The notes beneath the pieces are model-generated. The model worked only from the letters and a program-made list of their open reading frames with translations. It searched no databases and had not been told where the DNA came from. A program made the translations under genes and the position numbers. From Hydrangea macrophylla (lineage: Eukaryota > Streptophyta > Magnoliopsida > Cornales > Hydrangeaceae): a stretch of DNA of 64,000 bases. Every line of letters starts with the position of its first letter. Positions within the stretch are counted from its first letter, which is position 1. Location: positions 25,698,681 through 25,762,680 of the forward strand of contig CM066994.1 of assembly GCA_033977485.1 (NCBI GenBank), given 5' to 3'. Shown piece after piece: positions 12,212 to 25,008 of the stretch.

Positions 12212-13703
12212 TGATGGAAAAAACAGGTTTAAAAATTATTTTAAACATGCAGCAGAAAGATTAAGTTTCATAAACTTTATGGGTAGCCCAAATCTACTAC
12301 TCGTTAACTCCATAGATGCGTACAAGAGAGGGGACAAGAATTATACCTCATGGTCTTGATCTTAATTCTGAAATCTCTGACCTCTAGCAACTTCCGTTAG
12401 ATGGTCTTCACTCTTATGACTCCTACGGATGCTCTTAGAGGGGCTAGGGTTGGTGGGAACCCTAATAGAGAGGACGTAGTAGGTTTGGGAACCTAAAACA
12501 GTTTCTATAGCTTCTGGTATGATAAATCGTCGAACTCAGATTTCTAGATGCAGCTACCCTATTTATAGATTCCCAAAACTGACCTAACGTTCAAGCGATC
12601 GAAGTGGATTTGATCGATCGAACCTACAATCGATCGACCTTCGATCGATCGAACCTGTCTAAAATTCAATCGATCGAGACTCTTTCGATCGATAGAACCT
12701 GTGTTGACAAGATCCTCATATGCCTTTCCAAGCATCCTAGCGGAGTTAAGAGTGGGACCTCCTAAGCTCTTTATTGTTGCTTAAACCAGATGTTAATTAC
12801 CATGATCAAACTCTTTGATCAGCAAACTAACCAACTGATCAGTTAACATTTACTCCACTAAAAATGAAAACTGAACTCTAACACAAAAGAACATATCCGA
12901 AATGATAACTAGACTTGTTTGGTGTACTAATGTCCCTTTACCATCAGCATTCGTAATCATATTCAGATAGTCGAATAAAAGGTTACTGTCAACCTGAATT
13001 ATGATTACTTCTTGTACTCCTTGAGTCCCATTCACCACTCATGATTATCAAACATGTTGATAACTACTTATCAACAAGACTGCAGTTCTCAGTAATCAAC
13101 TTGGTGACATTCTCGAGGGAATGCTTACTCTTTAACAGAGGGAAGATTCTATCTTGACAATATATGTTCATAACCCTATGAACATGACATACCCAAAATA
13201 CCTAGGTGTTGATCTTTTATAGACCTCACTGATTGGTAAGTCAAAGCAATCATATCCACAGTCTGTGTTCATAATCGTCTCAAGATTGAGAACACATACC
13301 TTATACAAGTTATGAGTTCCTATTGACTGTTGATAGTCTTAAGAGTCAATAGGAAAGCTCTGGTCCGTCAATGCACTATAAGCACTAGCATATCAACTAA
13401 GAGCTATACTCAAGTGATTGAGATTCATCACTCCATCCAATGGTAATTAATCATGCTACAGTGTAAACCTGATGAGATATCCAGTCTCATCATCCACTGT
13501 GACAAATTATAAGTATCAAAGAATCGTAATTCGTATCACTTGTATGTATCTCATACACACACAAATTACTTACTATGATGCTTAAGGATTAACAATCATC
13601 TCATGAAAGAAACATACATAATGAAATGTAAAACTGATATCCATATATTAAAATGTCAAATGTCTTATACATAAAGTAATGGTTTGAGGGCAAAAACCCA
13701 ATA
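12212..13703 (-). mobile_element. 5' LTR of copia element B
   Basis: Aligns along its length with 5146-6636. In plus orientation it begins TGATGGAAAAAACAGG. It contains a TATTTATAG block near 12559 and an ATCGATCGAA field at about 12596-12700. Confidence 0.9.
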
Positions 13704-15090
13704 GAACCTTGCCAATAACTTTCCGATATAGAAGTTTGAGATAATCTCATTATCTTAACTTTTCGATCTTGAATGAGCATAATCCAAACACTATAGCTCA
13801 CCTCACTGAAATCACAAATGTCAAGTATATTGAAAAAATTTAACCTCAACCATTGATAACACTACTTTAACTTCTTACAATGATAAAGATGCCATCAATA
13901 CGAGGAACCATAATCACCACCATACTTCCTTTGCACAAGGATCCTTTCATCCAATTAAGCCACATCGATCCCCATACTTTAGATGAATCCAAAGTATTTT
14001 GACCAATATGTCAAAATAGATGTCCTTATCTCTGGATGATTGCTTAAGTCAGCAGACTTATGCAAATTATATACCAAAGCTTCCTTATCACAAAACTTTA
14101 ATGTACGAGAGGATTTCAGCAATGCTGAGAATTATCCTACTATAATGAAGTACCGATGTAGGAACAAATGAAGAGGTAGTCAATTTTAGTTCTAGATGAT
14201 TTATAGATTGCTTTGAGATATAAATAACTTTACTCTTATCTTTCCTTTGCAAATATCAGTTTCCAACCAACTTTTGTTTTCTCTAGAAACACTACAAAAG
14301 TATTATACTTCTAATCTAAATTCCAAAAGGTATATCCTCCCTTTATACCAAATTGTTAGACAACCTTATCCAAGGTTTCCATGAGAAAGAAGTCACATCC
14401 TTCTCACAACTTTGGGGATGTCTATCGGAAAGATTTTCTTTTAAATAAGGTCCAGTATATACATTACAGCTCCACCGAGAAAAATAAGGAACAATAGTAA
14501 CTCTAAATAACTTATCTCATGACCTAGTCATATCTAAAAGAAAACAGTTCTTTCTACCTGCTACACCATCCCGTGGAGGCGCACTAGGTGCAGACGATCT
14601 AGAAAGAATCTCATTATTATCTATTATAGACAATAAACACATTAGACAGATACTAACCATTTTGATCAAATCAAAAGCAATGATAATCTTTTACTAATTA
14701 CTCTTCATTCCAAACCTTTTGAATTTCTTCAAAAGATTGAGGATGAACGTGCAATAGGTAATTCTATATCAATATCTTGAGTTGCCAAAACTATTTTGTA
14801 ACTCTAATGTTTATTGGCTCGTATACATGAGTATGCTCTAATTTTAATAAGTCCTTGGTCGTGTGATCTTTCAAAAGAAAAATCACCTGATCACATTACC
14901 CTCCAAATAGGATTGACAAACATGCAGTGATCTCAGCAACTAAAAGAGTTTAGGATCCAATACTTCACTCCCATTTGTCCTATTTAGATTTAATATGATC
15001 TAACCTCTAAACCAAAGATTTATAGAGAATTCGTTAAAGATGCTATCCTTTTAGATGGTAAAATACCCATGAGTTATTCAAATACTACAT
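13704..15090 (-). mobile_element. Element C pol remnant, right of the B insertion
   Basis: Base-level similarity to B's pol, by eye: 13725-13850 parallels 7455-7570 (RT); 14140-14200 parallels 8240-8290; 14560-14700 parallels 8735-8850 (integrase); 14890-15070 parallels 9056-9250. The same order on the same strand shows this is the continuation of a sibling element. Reading frames are destroyed. Its gag and its other LTR are not seen. Confidence 0.75.
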
Positions 15091-16110
15091 TAGATAATAT
15101 ATGAGAAACAAGAGTAAATAGGTAGATGGGGGAAGTAAATACAAGAGAACTTGAGAAACCTAAGAGAGAGAAGAGAGGATACAAAGAAAGGCTGCTGAAA
15201 ATCAAGATAATCCCCCTAAAAAAACATAAGTTACACTTATATATCAAAACCAAAAATGGCAAACTTGTAATACAAAAAAGAAGAAATATGGGGGCCTTTG
15301 ACCTGTCGAACAGGGACCTTCGATCGATCGAATGCTCACTGCATGACCACTGCTTTAAATATCCTCCTATCTTGCGTGTCGATCGTAGAATCGCCATATC
15401 TTGTACCTCGGACCTTGGATTGACGTGAAATTTGGTTTCACACGAAGCTAACTTGACGAACTACATTAACTTATCTTGAAGTGGCTTCTCAAATCATGAT
15501 CTTCGGCACTCAAATTAGGATAGAATTCAGAGCTTTAGCGCTAATCTTGAAATAGAAATCTCCTTTTCAAAAGCATGACTTTTTTTTACCTATAAAACAA
15601 CCAAGAAACCCACACAAATAATGTAAGAGACAAAAACAAGGGTTACATGGTAAAAGTGCACAAACGGTGTTCTTAGAAGCTCCAGGAATGGTATTTTGCA
15701 CAAGAATAAGACATCAAGCAAGCAAAATGCGAGTCTAATCATCTACTTATCTCTTTTCCATTGTCCAAAAACAAAAGTTTTCATTAGAAAATAAATTCAA
15801 ACAGTCACTTGGAGAAAAAAAAAAAAACAGCTAGCCTAGTAATTAGGATATGTTTGGGAATGTTTAGTGTAGGATCTTTGTCTGTTCAAAACTCACTTTT
15901 CATATGATATTTGTGAGAATCAAATTCATATTGGTTAAATTAAAATTCAGTTTAAAGAGATTTATATGATTGTGCACAAGCTCTTATTTAAGAAATAGAC
16001 ATTGACAAAACACTTAAATTTATTCAGGTTCTATGTTCGAATCTCCCTCCTCCCCATTGTAATAAAAAAAATACTTAAATTTGTAGAACCGATTCTTTTC
16101 TGGATCATCA
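15091..16110. other. Repeat-derived intergenic DNA
   Basis: A TTCGATCGATCGAA motif at about 15317-15330 and a TTTAAATATCC block suggest another LTR fragment of the A/B/C type, but I could not find its partner. The frames at 15074-15428 show no family features. The rest is AT-rich with nothing recognisable. Confidence 0.4.
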
Positions 16111-16548
16111 GTGTTCAAATAACAAAAGTTATAATTATTATAGTATAGGAACATCTATTATTGAAGTAGGAAACTAGACATAAATCCCTCCCTACCAAAG
16201 ATTTTTGAATTAGGCCCAACTTAAAATATATATACATACATATGTATATATATATATTGTGAAATCCCCAATTTGGTGTGAAATTCTGGACGATTTTACC
16301 CATATGTATATTTATAAACATATATATATATATATATAATACAACTAGGATATTTAATGTATTTTTGGTTATGCACATCCCTTATTGTGGAGTTATTTTT
16401 GGAACAAATAGTTAGCATGTTTATCGGTTTATACGATGGATTGAGAGGTCAAATTGCAGTGGACTCTTTTGTATTTCGTGTACAACCATTCTCTCTACAT
16501 TCATCCATTTATCCATTCATAACAGTAACTTCATCTTCTCCACTTCAT

Positions 16549-16975
16549 CTAGTGTGAAATTTAACACTATTACAAGTTAAGTTCGATTTCACCTAGTGTG
16601 AAATTTAACACTATGACAAATTTACTTCATATAGTGTTAAATTTGACACTGCTATACTAGACATACTTTTATCACAAATTCATTTGCACCACAACCTTGA
16701 AAACAAAAACATGAGTATTAAATTTCACACCACAACCCTTGACCCACAACCTTTGAAACACAACATAGTATAGAATTTTGCACCACAACCTTTTAACCAA
16801 AAAAATGAGTGTTAAATTTCACACTACAACCTTTGAACAACACAACATATTATATAATTTCGCACCACAACCTTTTGAACAAAAAACATGAGTGTTAAAT
16901 TTCACACTAGAATTGTTAAATTTCACACTAGAGTAATTAAATTTTACACTCATATTCGAGTTTAATTTCACACTA
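16549..16975. repeat. Irregular array of GTGTTAAATTTCACAC motifs
   Basis: About nine copies of the near-palindrome GTGTTAAATTTCACAC or its reverse occur in some 430 bases (for example near 16552, 16597, 16639, 16718, 16810, 16892, 16915, 16937). Spacers often contain 'caccacaaccttttgaac'. There is no coding signal. It could be a decayed tandem repeat or transposon subterminal repeats. Confidence 0.7.
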
Positions 16976-19084
16976 GAATGAACATGATTTTTGAGACTGG
17001 AGAATTTTGCAATAACTTTTTTTTTTTGAAGAGTAGAAATTTTATTGATGGTACTAAGAAATACACCCCAAACACCAAAAATCACTCAAGAACTTTCAGA
17101 TTACATATATAAAATCATTCAAAAATAAACCTTTCACTCTCTTAGGACTTTTTTCGAGCACATGGAGTGCTTGACACCTACATACCAGTAACTTCACCCT
17201 TGAAACTAAAGACTAATCTACAAAACTCACAATTGCAAAAACAACATCTATTACATTCGATTCCACAAAACTGACAATTGCAAAAACTCACAATGGTTGC
17301 AAGTATGCATTACGATTTACGACAAAAGTGATGCCAATAAAATACATGTCATCTAGAAAAGAATAATTACAAAAGCTTCAAGGTCGTGGCTACGCCAGCA
17401 ATAAGGATTGAACGTCGACGACTTCGCCGGCAATGATGGGGACGTATTCTGAAATGGGGTTGTAATTTGGGTATGGTGAAGATCTGGCGGGCTTGATGGC
17501 TAGATCCAAGGTTGTGCCCGTGCAGCCACCGGGTCATGACCGGATTTGTGCGTCGACGACGATGACAATGGGTTGCGTCGGCAATGAAGATGGTCATGTC
17601 GGAGATGGGGTTAGGGACTGTGTATCACTGGAGAGAGAGAATGATTTAGAGAAAGAATGTATTTTTTTCAACCTAAATCTTCATTTTCTATATTGTCACC
17701 ACCAATCTGTTGAATTATTCAAATTTGAAACACCTTGTTTTTTGCCTTGATTTGGGGGAATGACCGAATGGGTAGTTAGACACTAATGAGGGAGGTTGGT
17801 TTAAATGTTGGGGTTTGAAAGTGAGAGATAATATCCTTGCGCACGAAGGGTATTTTTGGGTCAAAAATATGTGTGTGGACCTCAGACTAACATATTTACT
17901 GGGCTGGACCTATTGGAATAAACTTATACTAGAATGGACTTTATATTAATTAACCCTTATTGAAGCAATGCTAGACTTTTGTGAAAATTATGCATAGTAC
18001 TGATAAAAAAATAAAAATAAAAATAGAAAGCATGCACACTATTATAACAATGACCCTATAGTTTGGTAACCACAGAAGATAAAAGAAACCAAGTGAGTCT
18101 CTTTCTTTAAACATAAACGCATAATTTGGCCATAAAAGGTATGCGTGCAATCATGCATAAAATTAAAGTTGAAGAGTTCACCCAAAAGAAAGGCTCAAAT
18201 TATTATTATAAACAACTTTAGTAGAAGTGATTCCTATTCCAGATCTAGGGTTCTCTGACCACCAAAGAATCAGTGTTATCACTACTCATAAGTTAAAACA
18301 TTATTCATATTTTTGACAAAGAACTCCTCTTTAATTGTAATTTGAATAATCATAAGAAGCATCGAATAACATTGATTCAAAAGCTTAAGCTATTAGAGAA
18401 AGAGCTCAACAATTGAACACCCTCCCTTACATGTAACTTCGACTTGCACATGGAGCTGCAACAACTAAGCAAACCAAACTCCATTATAAGGGAGACAACC
18501 GATAACACATGTGCAAATAAATTGAACTCAAAACCTGTCATAAATAATCTCTGATACTATGTTAATTCACCAACTATTTTAAAAGTGTAAGCTCTTAGAG
18601 AATAAGCTCAACAATGTGCATCAAGCTTGGTCACCTTTGCGGTATGTCATAAATACAAGACGGTAATTTTTAAAAATACGTTAAATTTTTTTGCATTTAT
18701 GATATATCTCAATACAAGTCAATGTAATTAATCCAACATCATTTGACAAGGGAGAAATGAAAGAAAACAGCTAATAATAACAAAAATAAAATAAAGACAG
18801 CTAATAACTCAACATTTGTCAAGTGGGCATGAAAAATGGGTTTTTACTAACATTTTTGAGTTACATAACTCAAAATTTATGGCTACATCCAAAATTTTCT
18901 ATGGCCACTCATTGGACTGTGAATTATAGTAGCCCAATAACAACACATGATCCACTTGTAGTCTATGACCACACATTTGAATGAAATATAATTGTTTAAT
19001 GATTATCTTTTTCTAATACTTGTTTAGTGATTATCTATAAGAAACCCTAACAAGGTTCATTTTTCCCATAACCAAACAACTACA
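16976..19084. other. Intergenic, no gene supported
   Basis: AT-rich with short frames only. A T-rich tract at 17018-17028 followed by 'gaagagtagaaattttattg' looks like the end of a retroposed sequence. The GC-richer patch at 17380-17640 has short frames on both strands but no recognisable protein. Confidence 0.4.
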
Positions 19085-19273
19085 AGTAATGCCATGCTTT
19101 TTAAATATGTATCTCAAATGTGTTTTTCAATATATACTGGTCAACTTAATTTTTATTAGAGAATTATCATTGAAGGTTGTTAAATTGATCCCACTATTAT
19201 TTAAGCTGTTCGCATTACCACTTGCACCGAAAAATATATTTAAAATACAAAATTTGATAATCATAGCATAACT
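19085..19273. mobile_element. MITE, AGTAATGCCATGC family
   Basis: Starts AGTAATGCCATGCTT and ends with an imperfect inverse of that (reverse complement AGTTATGCTATGATT, about 12 of 15 matching). Related termini occur at 20283-20455 and 25718-26043. Confidence 0.45.
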
Positions 19274-19539
19274 CCACTTTTCACTATAACCAAACACATC
19301 CATTTTTTTTTTTAATTTTTTTATACTAACCAAACACATCCATTTATGTAGGAAAAAAAAAAAGAAAAAAAAAAAAACAAGAAAAAGAAAAAAAGGGTAT
19401 GCGTATCACACACACCTGCGCACCTTTGGTTCGCCTCCGTATTAAATACTGTATTAAACCGAGTTTACTTTCACTGGGTAACCATTTCATTATCATATTT
19501 TTAACACTAAATTTCTGGTCGGCGATTGACCGGATCTCC

Positions 19540-22500
19540 ACTTTCTCGCCGCCGTTGGCCGCCGGTAACCACCGGAGTCTGACCCATACAAACCCTTTTC
19601 ACTGATTTGCTATAAGAACCCTAATTTACCCTTTTTGTAGTCCCATCCTCTGTATAATTACCCTTTTTTGTGTGTTTTGTAGCTCAACTTTACATATTTA
19701 CCAAACTGGTCCTTTTGATTTTCTTGAGATCTGAAGCCACCTTGCCGATCTACGAAGATTTTGGAATCTAGGTTGTGTTCAGTTCTCTGTTTGATTCGAA
19801 TCTCAGTAAGTTTCAGTTCGATTATGTTTTTTTTACAGAGTTTGAATTTGACCTAGAAATGTAATTGAGAAATTGACTTTTTGGGTGTGAACTGTTAAAT
19901 TTTAGCTCTATGGCCTTTAATTAGCTGCGATCTCTGTTAATTTTGGATTTGAAGTTGAATCGGTGGTTTTAGGTATTTTTATGAACTGGTTTTCTCATTT
20001 TTTGCTAAAATTTTGATCTCAGATTGAAGTTTTCTAGTCCGAATTGAAATTACTTCAAGCTATCGGAGTGTTTGTTGATCTAATTTTATGAATTGGTTCA
20101 GTTCCAGCTTTAAGTTCTAGTTTTAGAATCATCTATTTTGGCTTTGTTTTTGGCTTTAATTGATAAATTTAGTGTAGTTTCTTTTTTTGAGTACTGTTAT
20201 GAACGGATTTTTCATTTCATCCCTATAATATGCACCCCCATAAAAAAAAGTCTATGTGAAGAAGTTGATATGTAAACTGTGAGAATAATGTTGTACTTCC
20301 AAAATTTGAATCCCTAATATGGTTCCCAAATGCTTTAGCAGTTGTACAGCATGCTGTGGCAGTGGTTGGTAGTACCACATACAGAATGCGGTGCAATAGA
20401 TAAAGCATTTAGGAACCAAATTTGGTATTCAAATTGGGGGAGCATAGCATTACTCAAATGGTAAAATTGAAGCTTGTTTTCTTTAGAATGTTTTTGCATT
20501 CATCATTCTAGTTGGTGTGGTGTGATCTGACCTAGAAGAATTTGGTTCTCTGTGCCAAAGTGATTCCTAGTTTTGTATTAAAAAAAAAATCCATGAGTGT
20601 TGATGTTGATTATTAATCATGTGAAGCTTGACACTAAAACACTTCAATATTCTCAACAAATGTTTGCAGGGATGTGTGGCGAAATTTCGAATTCTAGTCT
20701 GACTTCAACAATTAAGAATCTTGGGCTTGCCATGGATTTATTTTAAGAAACTTGGGGAGTTGAAGTTTTGAGTCGTATGGAATCAAACAAAGAGGAGGCC
20801 CTTCGGGCTAAAGAGAATGCCAAAAAGCTATTTGCTGAGAAAAACTACGTGGGTGCAAAGAGTTTCGCTTTAAAGGCTCAAACATTCTATCCAGAACTAG
20901 AGGGTATATCTCAAATGGTGGCTACATTTGAAGTTTATATTGCCTCTGAGGCTAAAATTAATGGAGAAACCAATTTCTATTCCATTCTTGGATTGCACCC
21001 ATCTGCAAACATGGCTAAATTGAAGAAACAATACAAGAAAATGGCAGCTTTGCTTCATCCCGATAAGAACAAAAGTGTTGGGGCTGATGGTGCATTCCAG
21101 CTTGTCTTAGAAGCGTGGACTCTATTGTCTGATAGTAATAAAAGAAGCTCTTATGATCTTAGGAGAACCAATCAATTGTCTTCGGTTCATATTGGTGGGA
21201 CCACAGGCTTCAACTACTCGTCAAACTCCACGGTTTCACATACTAGGCTCGATACGTTCTGGACCGTGTGTACTTCTTGTCAAATTCAGTACGAGTATCT
21301 TCGAAAATATTTGAATAAGAGACTTTCCTGTAAAAATTGCCGGGGGGTTTTCATTGCGGTGGAAACAGGAGCACCCCCCGTGAGTGGTTCGTTCCCTTAT
21401 TGCCCTTGGCCATCTGTTCCTGATAATGGGTATAATGGTCATCTACCTAATGGAGTCACATATGTCCCAAACGCTGCTATATGTTATAATGGAAATGGGG
21501 TCTCGGCATTTCAGTGGAATTCTTATCATGGAGCTTCTGGAGTGGTGGCTCCCAATGGATTCACTGTTAACTCTGGCTATGATATTCCTCGGGGAAATGG
21601 AAATATCAAGGGAAGGAAAGCAAATGGAAGAACGCATATGAAAAGTACTGTGGTTGATGTTCATGTGGGACCCAAGGTACTAACCGGCTATAATGAACCT
21701 AAGAAAAGGAAAGTTGATGTGGGAGGCACTTCACAAAACCGGAATCAAGCAATGGCAAAAACAGAAGATGTTAGAGTGGTGAATGGAAATGGAAATACCA
21801 AACAGAACTCTAAGCTTTTGAATCAAAACGAGATTCCAACCAGAACTTGTTCGGCTGCCCCTGCATTTGATGCTAGAAAGTTGTTAATTGATAAAGCAAG
21901 AACCGAAATCCGTAAGAAGCTGGAAGAAATAAGATTGGCTTCAATTGAGAAGAACAAAAAAGTGGATATTGTATCTGGAAACTCCATTGAAGGACCTACT
22001 AAAGCAGGTTTGGGGGGTTCTGGTAATCACTCAGAGCTTAAGAAAGTTGGGTCAATGTCAATAACGGTTCCGGACTCCGATTTCCACGATTTTGACAAGG
22101 ATAGAGCTGAGGAATGCTTCAAGCCAAAGCAAATATGGGCTCTATATGATGAAGATGGGATGCCTCGCTTGTATTGTCTGATCCGCCAAGTGATTTCAGT
22201 TAACCCGTTCAAAATTCATATAACTTATTTGAACTCCAAAACCGATAGCGAATTTGGATTAGTGAATTGGCTTGATTCAGGTTTTACCAAATCTCTTGGA
22301 AATTTCAGGGCGTGGCACTCCGAAACTGTTGACCAAGTCAATATCTTCTCTCACCTTCTAAAGAGAGAGAAGGCTGGTAGGGGAGGTTGTGTGAGAATTT
22401 ATCCCAAGAGTGGAGACATTTGGGCTTTGTACCGGAATTGGTCACCGGATTGGAACAGAATGACTCCAGACAATGTGAAGAACCAGTATGAGATGGTGGA

Positions 22501-22795
22501 AGTTCTTGATGATTACTCTGAAGAGCTCGGTGTTTGTGTCGCTCCTTTGGTTAAATTAGATAGATACAAGACAGTGTATCAGCGGAACACAAATAAGGAT
22601 GCAGTTAGGTGGATCCCGAGAAGAGAGATGTTACGGTTTTCACACCAGGTGCCATCTTCATTGCTCGAGGGACACTCACAAAACTTGCCAGATGGTTGTT
22701 GGGATCTCGACCCGGCTGCAACTCCCGAAGAGCTTCTTCAGGCGGTAACTGAAGTGAAGGCCGAGGAAGAACAGCTAAGTCTTGATGAAAAGTAA
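19540..22795 (+). CDS. DnaJ (J-domain) protein with C-terminal DUF3444
   Basis: The coding frame runs 20777-22795 (672 residues) in one exon. A 5'UTR exon of uncertain start ends at 19805 (GTAAGT donor) and a UTR intron ends at 20669 (tttgcag). The protein has a J domain at residues ~66-127 with the HPD motif at 94-96, which stimulates Hsp70 ATPase. A cysteine pair region follows (CTSC 165-168, CKNC 185-188), then a basic linker with likely nuclear signals (KKRK near residue 312), and a DUF3444 domain at ~435-650. This is the plant-specific DnaJ-DUF3444 family (type C J proteins). Members are often nuclear, but no specific client can be read here. I chose ATG 20777 because upstream in-frame codons are non-ATG. 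No lesions are seen. Confidence 0.93.
19806..20669 (+). other. 5'UTR intron of the DnaJ gene
   Basis: GTAAGT at 19806 and a pyrimidine-rich ...tttgcag ending at 20669 bound an 864-base intron upstream of the ATG. It hosts a MITE at 20283-20455. The intron is inferred from splice consensus alone. Confidence 0.65.
20283..20455. mobile_element. MITE in the DnaJ 5'UTR intron
   Basis: Left arm (gaataatgttgtacttcc, then aaatttgaatccctaatatg) and right arm (agcatttaggaaccaaattt, then gagcatagcattactc) are long imperfect inverted repeats of about 55 bases. Termini match the AGTAATGCTATGC family. Confidence 0.65.
20672..20746 (+). promoter_or_regulatory. Upstream ORF of 24 codons in the DnaJ leader
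   Basis: The first ATG after the UTR intron opens a 24-codon frame that stops at 20744-20746, 30 bases before the main ATG. It could lower translation of the main frame if the transcript starts upstream as inferred. Confidence 0.5.
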
Positions 22796-22832
22796 GCTCG
22801 GGAGGTCCTCTTGGTTATTGTTTTAACACTGT

Positions 22833-23007
22833 TAGGACCTGTTTGGGAATGCTTAAAATAGGATCAGGTCTCACTTTTATAGTATTATGCTGGTTCGATA
22901 TAGAACCAATTCTTCAGTTATTTTTCAGTCGGACACAGGTACTATTTAGAACCGGATTTTTTCTGGACAACAGAGCCGGATTCTTGTATTACCCAAACAG
23001 CCTCTTA
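22833..23007. mobile_element. MITE, CTGTTTGGG family, in the DnaJ 3' flank
   Basis: Left end TAGGACCTGTTTGGGAATGC and right end inverse of CTAAGAGGCTGTTTGGGTAA bound about 175 bases. A relative lies at about 31005-31212. Confidence 0.5.
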
Positions 23008-25008
23008 GAGATTCAAAACGGACAGATATGATATATAGCAATGGCGAATTCTCAGAGAATTAGATCGCGGGGCGGATCACAAGCTGATCCTACAATATTA
23101 GCCCCCAGATTGTTTTAGAGAGTCCTACATTTACTTGGCAATTTGTACTTGCAATCCCAGATTCATTTGAGTGTTTGTACACGGAATTGTGTCTCAGTCT
23201 TTGGGAGTTTCTGACATTATGTGTTTTTAGTTGAGGATGCTACTTCAAGGTCAGTAATTTGAGCCAAAATGGTTAATTTAACTATTTCATTCAACCAAAT
23301 TTACATCATGATATTGTAGAATTTTCCTAGATAAAAGAGAGTTGATGACCTAAAAATCTCACTTGTAGCTGAACAGTAATGTTTGGCATATCCCACTTTT
23401 TTTGTGTGCCTCACCTGTTTGGAAATGCATAAAATATGATCACCTTCATATTATTCATTTTTTTTTTATCGGATGGGATGATCGGGTTCATATCCAATCT
23501 TACTTTTATTTATAGGATTGTTTGGAAAAGCTAAGAACTAATTCTGTGGTTTATAAAGTGAACATGTTCTAAAAGTTCAAGAGTTTAGTGAGTGACAATT
23601 TCTTATATAGGAGATCTAATAACTCTCTTAAAATTAGTTCTTTTTTATCATAAACCAACATTATCTTGGTTTTTGTACGAATCAAATAAAAAGTGAAACA
23701 TGGACTGAACGTGATCTAGGTTTTGACTTTTCCATACCCTTTCCCATACAGACCCTTTGGAACTAGTTCTTGGGTATGAGTAAAACATGGTCCAACTGTG
23801 TGTAAACAAAAGTTAGTACACAAACCCATGAGTATTACTTGGGGCACAATCAAAGTCATAACCTTTTCCTCACAACTTTCATTTTTGTGTCTCTCTCTCT
23901 TAGTGGGCACTGTGGGGTCATTGGTATTGTAGGACTCATCAAGAGAGAGATAGATACAAAATGAAAATTGTGAACAAAAGGTTGTGACTTTGGTTATGCC
24001 CCAAGTATTACCCCGCACGCATTCCTATTTAGAACCCTTTTGCCCCCCTGAAAAATATTGTATTACACGATCAGGCAAAGATTCGAAACAGTGTCTTTGG
24101 TTTGCTTTGAATGGAAGATTTTTTTTTTTGCTGAAGGCTTTGAATGGAAGATGCTTAAGCCTCTCTTTTTCTTTTTATTTTCTGGAACTGAGCTGAATCT
24201 GATGCTTAAGCCTCTCTCTCTCTCTGTTCAAAAATTAAAATTTCATTAATGAAATTCAAATCTTACAAAGAAAACCAAATAAATAACAAAAATAAAGAAA
24301 AGCAGAGCAAGCAAAAGCAAAAGCAAAAGCAAAACAATCAAATGTATAATAGATAAAGAAACATAAGCGGCCACAAAAAAACACTTCGTCAGCTAAATGT
24401 GATACTTAAGCCTCTTTTTTTTTTTTGTTTTTTTTTTTCTTCCTTTTCTTAAGCCTCTCATAATATGAATAACAACGCTGAAAAGGATGTTAAATTAGCT
24501 AGATTACATCATCTCTTTCTCTCTCTCACACACACACACACCTAGTTACTATTCAGTTATCAACTCAAAGCAAAATTAGAAAAAAGAAGAAAGAAAAGAC
24601 AGGAATGAGCTTATTGCTTCAACACTAGAAGATTTTATTGTACTAATATCAGGTTATTAGCAACACATCAGTTACTAGAAGTCTAGAATCAGAAATTCAT
24701 AATCAAAAAATTTTATGATTGAAGTATCTAAAATGAATTGGTACATCTAATAGAAGAGCTTTTCTTTTATTGTACCTTGTACATTTTTTTAAGAGATCTC
24801 TAACCCCAATTAAGTAGAAAACAAATTAAATTTGGTATTTTTTAAATAATAAAATATTATTCGAATGATATTTTTGTTCTGTTGAGGCCGGAAACGGAAC
24901 ACATACAATCAGCTATGTTGTTAGCCAAGTTCTAAACATTCCAATGTTGGTAATATTCTTATATTTCAGGTTCCAAGTCCAATTAGCAAGACTTTGGTTT
25001 TCATATAG
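23008..25008. other. Intergenic, no gene supported
   Basis: AT-rich, with several homopolymer and CT/CA microsatellite tracts (24214-24227 CT, 24525-24540 CA) and a 23716-24018 minus-strand frame lacking family features. DnaJ 3'UTR probably occupies the first few hundred bases. Confidence 0.4.

Larger units (their letters stand above)
5146..13703 (-). mobile_element. Ty1/copia LTR retrotransposon B, nested in element C
   Basis: The element has two direct LTRs (5146-6636 and 12212-13703), a primer binding site at 12197-12209, a polypurine tract at 6637-6648 and a minus-strand gag-pol at about 10445-6712. The pol order is protease, integrase, RT, RNase H, as in Ty1/copia. The flanking 5-bp duplication (GAATC/GAACC) and the continuation of element C on both sides show it inserted into C. 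In the first ~115 aligned LTR bases I count about seven differences, so the insertion is not recent. No frame is intact, so it cannot move autonomously. Confidence 0.9.

Noticed and set aside
17367..17750. Short His/Arg-rich and opposing frames
   Set aside because: No start context, no domain, and both strands open equally in a GC-richer patch.
21236..21664. Minus-strand and alternate-frame ORFs inside the DnaJ gene
   Set aside because: Shadows of the 672-codon frame that carries the J domain and DUF3444.
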